This document shows, in pieces, positions 59,047 to 64,000 of a DNA stretch of 64,000 nt. The translations under genes and the position numbers were made by a program. The notes beneath the pieces were generated by a model that was given only the letters and a program-made list of their open reading frames with translations, was not told the DNA's origin and searched no databases. Within the stretch, counting starts at the first letter, position 1; the number at the start of each line of letters is the position of its first letter. Origin of the DNA: Sphagnum compactum (Eukaryota; Bryophyta; Sphagnopsida; Sphagnales); contig OZ234494.1 in assembly GCA_965153455.1 (NCBI GenBank), positions 4,774,001-4,838,000 on the forward strand, given 5' to 3'.

Positions 59047-62000
59047 ATGTCGGCGGTAATGACGTCGAGCTTGCAGCATGGCCACGGCGGGGGCCAGACT
59101 GTGGTGCCCATGCAGTTCCAAGCTGCAGCACAATGTGCCGTGCAGGGAGCCGCGAGGTCGATGCAGCAGTCGTCCTGGGTACCCGCGAACTCGTCGCTAT
59201 TGCAGCTGGAGGCGTCGAGCTGGACCAAAGATCAAATCATCCAGCTCCACGACCGTACTAGTCCGACCAACCACAAGAATAATATGCACAGCACTAGACA
59301 TCACGTTGAGCAGCAGAGCAGCAGCTACAAGCCGAAATCAGCATGCAGCAGCACCAGCAGCAGCGATGATCTTCATCAGCTCGCGGATCATGCACTAGTT
59401 CAAGGTTTTCGCCAGTTTGCACCATCGCTGGAGAATCAGCAGAGTGATCTCCTGGTAGAAGTTGCAGACATCAACTTCCATCTCCACAAGGTAAAAAATA
59501 CCAGCTCTCATGAAATCCTCATGATCAGTACTACGCAACTAGATCCAGAACTAGAGAATATTGTCGCTGATCATCTAGACTTTCATCTGTACAAGATCAT
59601 GTGTGATGGACTAGTGCAGCAGCTAGTCCTGACGGTATTGCAGTGGGATTTGATTTGCATCTCATGTGTGGCCGTGTGATTGTAGTGGCGTTTGTCGTCA
59701 AGGAGTGCGCTCATCAGACGTCTGCTCGCGAGTTCTCACGACTTGGATCACATCAAGCTAGAAGCCATGCCGGGGGGAGCTCAGGCTTTTGAGCTAGCAG
59801 CCAACTTCTGCTACGGCATCACAGTGGAGTTCAACTCCGCCAACATCGCAGCCCTGCGCTGTGCTGCGCACTACCTTGAGATGAGCGAGGAGCTTGAGCC
59901 AGGAAACCTTGCTTCCAAAGCGGAAGCCTTCCTCAGCTCCGTCGTTTTGTGCTCCTGGCAGGACTCCATCACCGCACTTCAGTGCTGTGAGACTTTGCAT
60001 CCATGGGCAGACAAGATCCATCTCACCACAAGGCTTGTGGAAACTATTGCTTCCAAAGCAGCTTGCACTGCTGCTGATCCTCAAGCTTGGTCCTATTCAG
60101 AGCCGCGACCCATCATGTCGTCCATGAACTCATGCAGCAGCACTCCTTGCACCCCAAGGACAAGCTTCAGGAACGATCAGCAGCTAGTGTCAAAGCACAC
60201 AGTTTCTGCTTCTGCAGCTACCAAGCAGCAGCACATCTGCACCCAGCAGTTGGTGCAGGACTCTGCATGGTGGTTTGAAGATGTTGCCAGTTTGAGTATT
60301 GGGTACTTTACCAAAGTTCTTGCAGCAATGGAATCGAAGGGGAATCTGAAACCTCAACTGCTTGGAGCAGCTCTTGAAGTTTATGCCCACATATGGCTTC
60401 CAGGATTCACGATCAAAGTGCAGGCAGCTGCTGCAACAGATTTTTCATCAAGCAAGGATCACATAAGTGCTGCTACAAGTAACAGTTTCTTGAATAGATC
60501 CAAAGATTCATCACCCACCAAGTTCTGGCCGATCAATACAAAGGGTGCAGGATCAGATCAGTCGCAGCAGCAGCTGCTACATGCAGGAGCAGAAGAAGAT
60601 TCACAAGTACAAGCTGCAACAAAATTGCATGAGTTTGTAGCGGAGCAGGATAAGAACAGAGAGACTTTACAAGCTCTGGTGAGTTTGCTGCCGCCTCATG
60701 AGAAGGATGATCATGCGGTATCATGTAGTTTTGTGCTTGGCTTGTTACGTGCAGCGAGTATGTTGAATGTGGGAGCTGAATACAAGCGGGAGCTGGAGAA
60801 GAGAGCTGCCATGCACCTGGAACAAGGAGTTACATTGAGTGAGCTTCTCATTCCTTCCTTCTCCCACACCAGTGAACATCTCTACGATGTCGACCTTGTT
60901 CGTCGCATCCTTGAGCACTACTTGGCACAACTGCAGCAACAGGTGAGGACTATATATCATGTGTCTTAACTGCACTGTTTATTTTTTTGGGTAAAGGAAT
61001 AAAAAAGAATGCATGGACCTTCATATTCCATCTATTGCAAACTGGATCACAAAAAGGACATTCTTGCAACATCATTTCTACCACGTGACTCCTTATGATC
61101 ATGATCTTCATTGAGTCTCTGGATTTTGTTGGCACGTGGTGGTTCTTGCAGCACGACCAGACGAGACCAGGCACCCCAAGGAACAACTCTGAGAAGTCTA
61201 GTAGCTGCGCCAGAACTACAACTGGTTTAGTTAATATGTTTGAAGGTGCTGCTACTTTGTCAGCTGCTGCTCATCAGATGGCAGTAGTGTCAAAGCTGCA
61301 GTCTTGTTCTCCAGCTCAGGCTGCTGCAGCACCCAAACTGATGAAAGTGGCAAAGCTGGTGGAAAGCTATCTTGCAGAGGTAGCAAGAGATAAGAAGCTA
61401 CCTGTTAGCAAATTCCAGGCGCTTGCTGAAGCTCTGCCAGAGTTTATGCGCATCTCTGATGATGGACTATATCGAGCAATTGACACTTATCTTAAGGTGA
61501 GAAGCTGAGAAACACTCATCTCTACAGGTCTTGTCACCCCATGATCCCCTTCATTACTGAATACTTGTTTTAGGGTATGAACTTCAGCTCAAGGCTAATT
61601 TCTCTACAATGAGCTTGTTCTTCTTATTGGAAGCTCAGGTGCAGAGGAATTGCAGGAGGGAAAAATGTAGAGTAAATCAAGGATTCCCAAACATCTTTAT
61701 CTGATGCAATGCCAAGTTCACGGTCATGGAAAATTTTGTTGCAATGTGCTGGGTGATAATTTCAGGCACATCCCTGGAGGGTTAAGAGAGCCTAAGCTTT
61801 GTATCTGATGCAATGCCAGCTTCATGGGCATGAAATATTTTTGTTGCAATGCATTCATGGGCTTCATGTGGAAATCTTTTTGTTTGCAATGTGCTGGGTG
61901 ATTGATTTCAGGCACATCCAGGGTTAACAGAGCATGAGAGGAAGAAGCTTTGTCGAGCATTGGACTGCCAAAGACTCTCAATGGATGCATGCATGCATGC

Positions 62001-62864
62001 TGCTCAAAATGACCGCCTCCCGCTCCGTACTGTTGTCCAAGTACAAATCTTTGCCAAATAACCAAGCTCACGAAACTGGTTTCTGCAGAATGTGAATCCT
62101 AGGCAGTCGCATGATCTGAACCTTGCATAACAATCAAGTTCCTTCAAGCATTTGGTATATACTGAAACCTGAGACATTACCAAACTGCAGGTACTATTTA
62201 GTGAGCAACTGAAGCTCAGGGATGCTATCACAGGAATTACCAACCAGGTTGTGAAAGAAACAGAATTGCATACCTCATCAAGGCTGGAAGCTCAAGGCAA
62301 CAACTCCACAGCCACTGCACTACACACAGGGACTCGGCAAGTGGAGGCTTCAGCAGCACAGGAGCAGGTCAATCAGAAGGACATCAAAGCATTGCAACGA
62401 GACCTTGATGCAATGACAGTCAAGTGCACACAACTTGAGAAAGAATATACTGGCATACATGAACAAGTACTCATCCTGAACCCTAAACCATAAACCAGCT
62501 ATACGTGAAAATCATTCTCCGTAATGATGTCTGAAATTGGTGTTTTCTTTCTAAGCAAGTCCTGAAGTTGGTGTTCTGAAATTGGTTGTTTCTTTGATCT
62601 AAGGAAGTCCTGAAATTGATCCAGGTGTTTTGTGGGTTCTGCTGGTTGTGGAAATACTACTATTCTGGTTCTGAAACTGGTGGACTGTGGCAGGTTGAGA
62701 GGCTTTTGAAACCACCCAAACCACATTCATCATCACCATGGTCATCTGGGTGGAAAAAGCTGAGTAGAATGCAAATTTTTCATCACCACAACAAGGAAGA
62801 GACTGTGATGGTCCCACCGCCTCAACGTGCCACACCTCGAAAATGGAGGAATTCGATATCATAA
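59047..62864 (+). CDS. NPH3/RPT2-like (NRL) BTB domain protein
   Basis: Six exons, all introns phase 0: 59047-59490, 59686-60942, 61152-61496, 61912-62040, 62191-62466, 62694-62864. The product is 873 residues. An unusual Gln/Ser/His-rich N-terminus (about 1-125) precedes the BTB fold ([16 protein letters not shown], then [32 protein letters not shown]). The first intron falls at the HLHK position typical of NRL genes. The NPH3 domain (about 340-725) has [60 protein letters not shown] and [19 protein letters not shown] coiled coil (about 785-820) and a Trp-containing tail (PWSSGWKKL) end the protein. NRL proteins are plasma-membrane or cytosolic adaptors for CUL3 ligases in phototropin and auxin-transport signalling. 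The specific role here is unknown. If intron 5 is retained, translation ends at TAA 62491. It is longer than most relatives because of low-complexity inserts (polyQ, polyA). Confidence 0.93.
61700..61911. repeat. Duplicated splice-acceptor region before NRL exon 4
   Basis: TCTGATGCAATGCCA recurs at 61700 and 61804 (104 bp apart). A decayed copy of the exon 4 entry, AATGTGCTGGGTGATAATTT then CAGGCACATCC, lies at about 61743-61771; the true one is at 61889-61922. The copy has lost bases inside the exon-like part, so its frame is broken. Confidence 0.8.
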
Positions 62865-64000
62865 GAGTGAGGAAACTGGTTTCAATGGCTTCTGGAAAAT
62901 TTATGTGACTACAAAAACAGAGTTATAAGTGCACAGAAAAAGATTTCCCCATGAAGAACTCCACTCAAGGCATTTGCTCCAAATCCATGGTTGGTATTAA
63001 CCATTTAATGGGGGACAAAATCCATAGTTCAGTTTTTCCAACAGATTGGAATTGTAGCATCTGTGGTTGCATGCTAAATCTGCAAGGACCAGCTGCAAAG
63101 TTGTGCCCAAAATGCTAGTTTTCATGGGCAGAAACATTTACTATTTGGGCAAAATTTGAATTTAGGAGAGTGAGAAGGAAGAAAACAAATAATGAAATTG
63201 GGTCTGCACATACTGCTGCAAAGCTACAGTTGAACATCCAGAGCTTGAATTAGGAGAAACCTCATGTAGATAGGCTACGAGGCAACACTTCTATGTCATG
63301 GGTGATCTCGACCAATTTGAGCATGTAGAGACATGAGACACCAAAAGGGTTTAGCGCGTAAGCTTGGTTAAGGTTCACTGCCACATTCCATACTGAATTT
63401 TTCTGAAGCATGCATGATTGATTAATTAGGTGAGGGATAGAAAGTGAGAACTGTTTTGGTACAATTCTCACTACTTGTCAGAGTTGTTGTACTGAGGTTG
63501 TACATAACCTTTTGTTTAAAGCTTTCAGTTTGTGTGAGTAGTATTGGGGGAAGAAGTCAGGACATACATGGACTGAGAATGTTGTGCTTACACCGCCAAT
63601 TAAGTCAATTCATATGCTAGCATAACACTCTGATGATATGTACATTTCTGTCTTGCAATCTACTTCCATGATGTCCCAACAATTGTCCTGCCAAGAATGT
63701 CAGGCTGTAGTCATATACTCTCTCCCTCTTGCTCTCTCTCTCATATGTATTTGTTGTGCTCCAAACATCTGCATGGGAGTTCATTGTGGGTTCTCAGCAA
63801 AGTTTGGAATTCTAAATTTCTTGGGTTGGTTTTGATCTTTATCTAACGGTCTCTACGTTTCATGCAACGACATATACTTGTGCAATAATGTTTCTTGTTG
63901 TTGGATATCCACCTCAATAGTAGGTAATACAGCATAAGTTCAGACTTTTTAATTGTTGGTTGGTTCTTGTAAATGAGAAGCTAGTCTTTGGGAATTTGGA
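62865..64000. other. Downstream region of the NRL gene
   Basis: It probably includes the 3' UTR of the NRL gene. A CTCTCTCC-type run lies at about 63719-63742. No further gene is recognised up to the end of the window. Confidence 0.5.

Noticed and set aside
1-64000. CRISPR arrays, bacterial operons, rRNA genes
   Set aside because: The tandem repeats here lack unique spacers of constant length, genes have introns, and no rRNA sequence is seen.

Overview
The window is nuclear DNA of a land plant. The genes are split by GT-AG introns, telomere-type TTTAGGG motifs occur, and the intergenic DNA is AT-rich with many retroelement and MITE copies. A betaine-lipid (BtaB/BTA1-type) methyltransferase gene, a pathway kept in algae, bryophytes, lycophytes and ferns but lost from seed plants, points to a seed-free plant. 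The exact group cannot be fixed from this sequence.

Layout, left to right: (1) 1-2421, pyrimidine- and microsatellite-rich promoter/leader. (2) 2422-6142, plus strand, a six-exon CYP704B-type cytochrome P450 with a PIF/Harbinger-like MITE in intron 1 and a strong RNA hairpin over the stop codon. (3) 6143-12440, AT-rich DNA without a recognised gene. (4) 12444-13041, a second copy of the same MITE family with TAA target duplications and four internal 84-bp repeats. (5) 13486-15999, plus strand, a four-exon betaine-lipid methyltransferase that ends after the BtaB-like domain. (6) 16000-21272, no recognised gene. (7) 21278-27348, minus strand, a complete Ty3/gypsy chromovirus with 267-bp LTRs, a CCTAA target duplication, gag, protease, RT, RNase H, integrase and chromodomain. 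Its coding regions carry several lesions although the LTRs differ at one base. Its primer site matches its own predicted transcript start, which suggests self-priming. (8) 27354-36156, AT-rich and low-complexity DNA. (9) 36157-42837, plus strand, a 14-exon GH20 beta-N-acetylhexosaminidase with two foldback elements and several tandem repeats in its introns. (10) 42838-47940, AT-rich DNA with a palindromic interstitial telomere motif and a dispersed repeat. (11) 47941-50136, plus strand, a five-exon Golgi Qa-SNARE of the SYP3/SED5 family. (12) 50137-59046, repeats (42-bp tandem array, 0.5-kb foldback, a tRNA-like hairpin) and the leader of the next gene. (13) 59047-62864, plus strand, a six-exon NPH3/RPT2-like BTB protein.

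The five host genes are not a functional cluster: they are unrelated housekeeping or developmental genes in the same orientation (sporopollenin/cutin-type fatty-acid oxidation, membrane lipid synthesis, glycan trimming, Golgi traffic, photo- or auxin-related signalling). All exon models were joined by hand from splice sites and reading phase; each gives one uninterrupted frame. The most distinctive observations are the inferred self-priming chromovirus with young LTRs but broken genes, the wobble-tolerant hairpin over the P450 stop codon, and the stand-alone BtaB-like gene with a duplicated 5' splice site.
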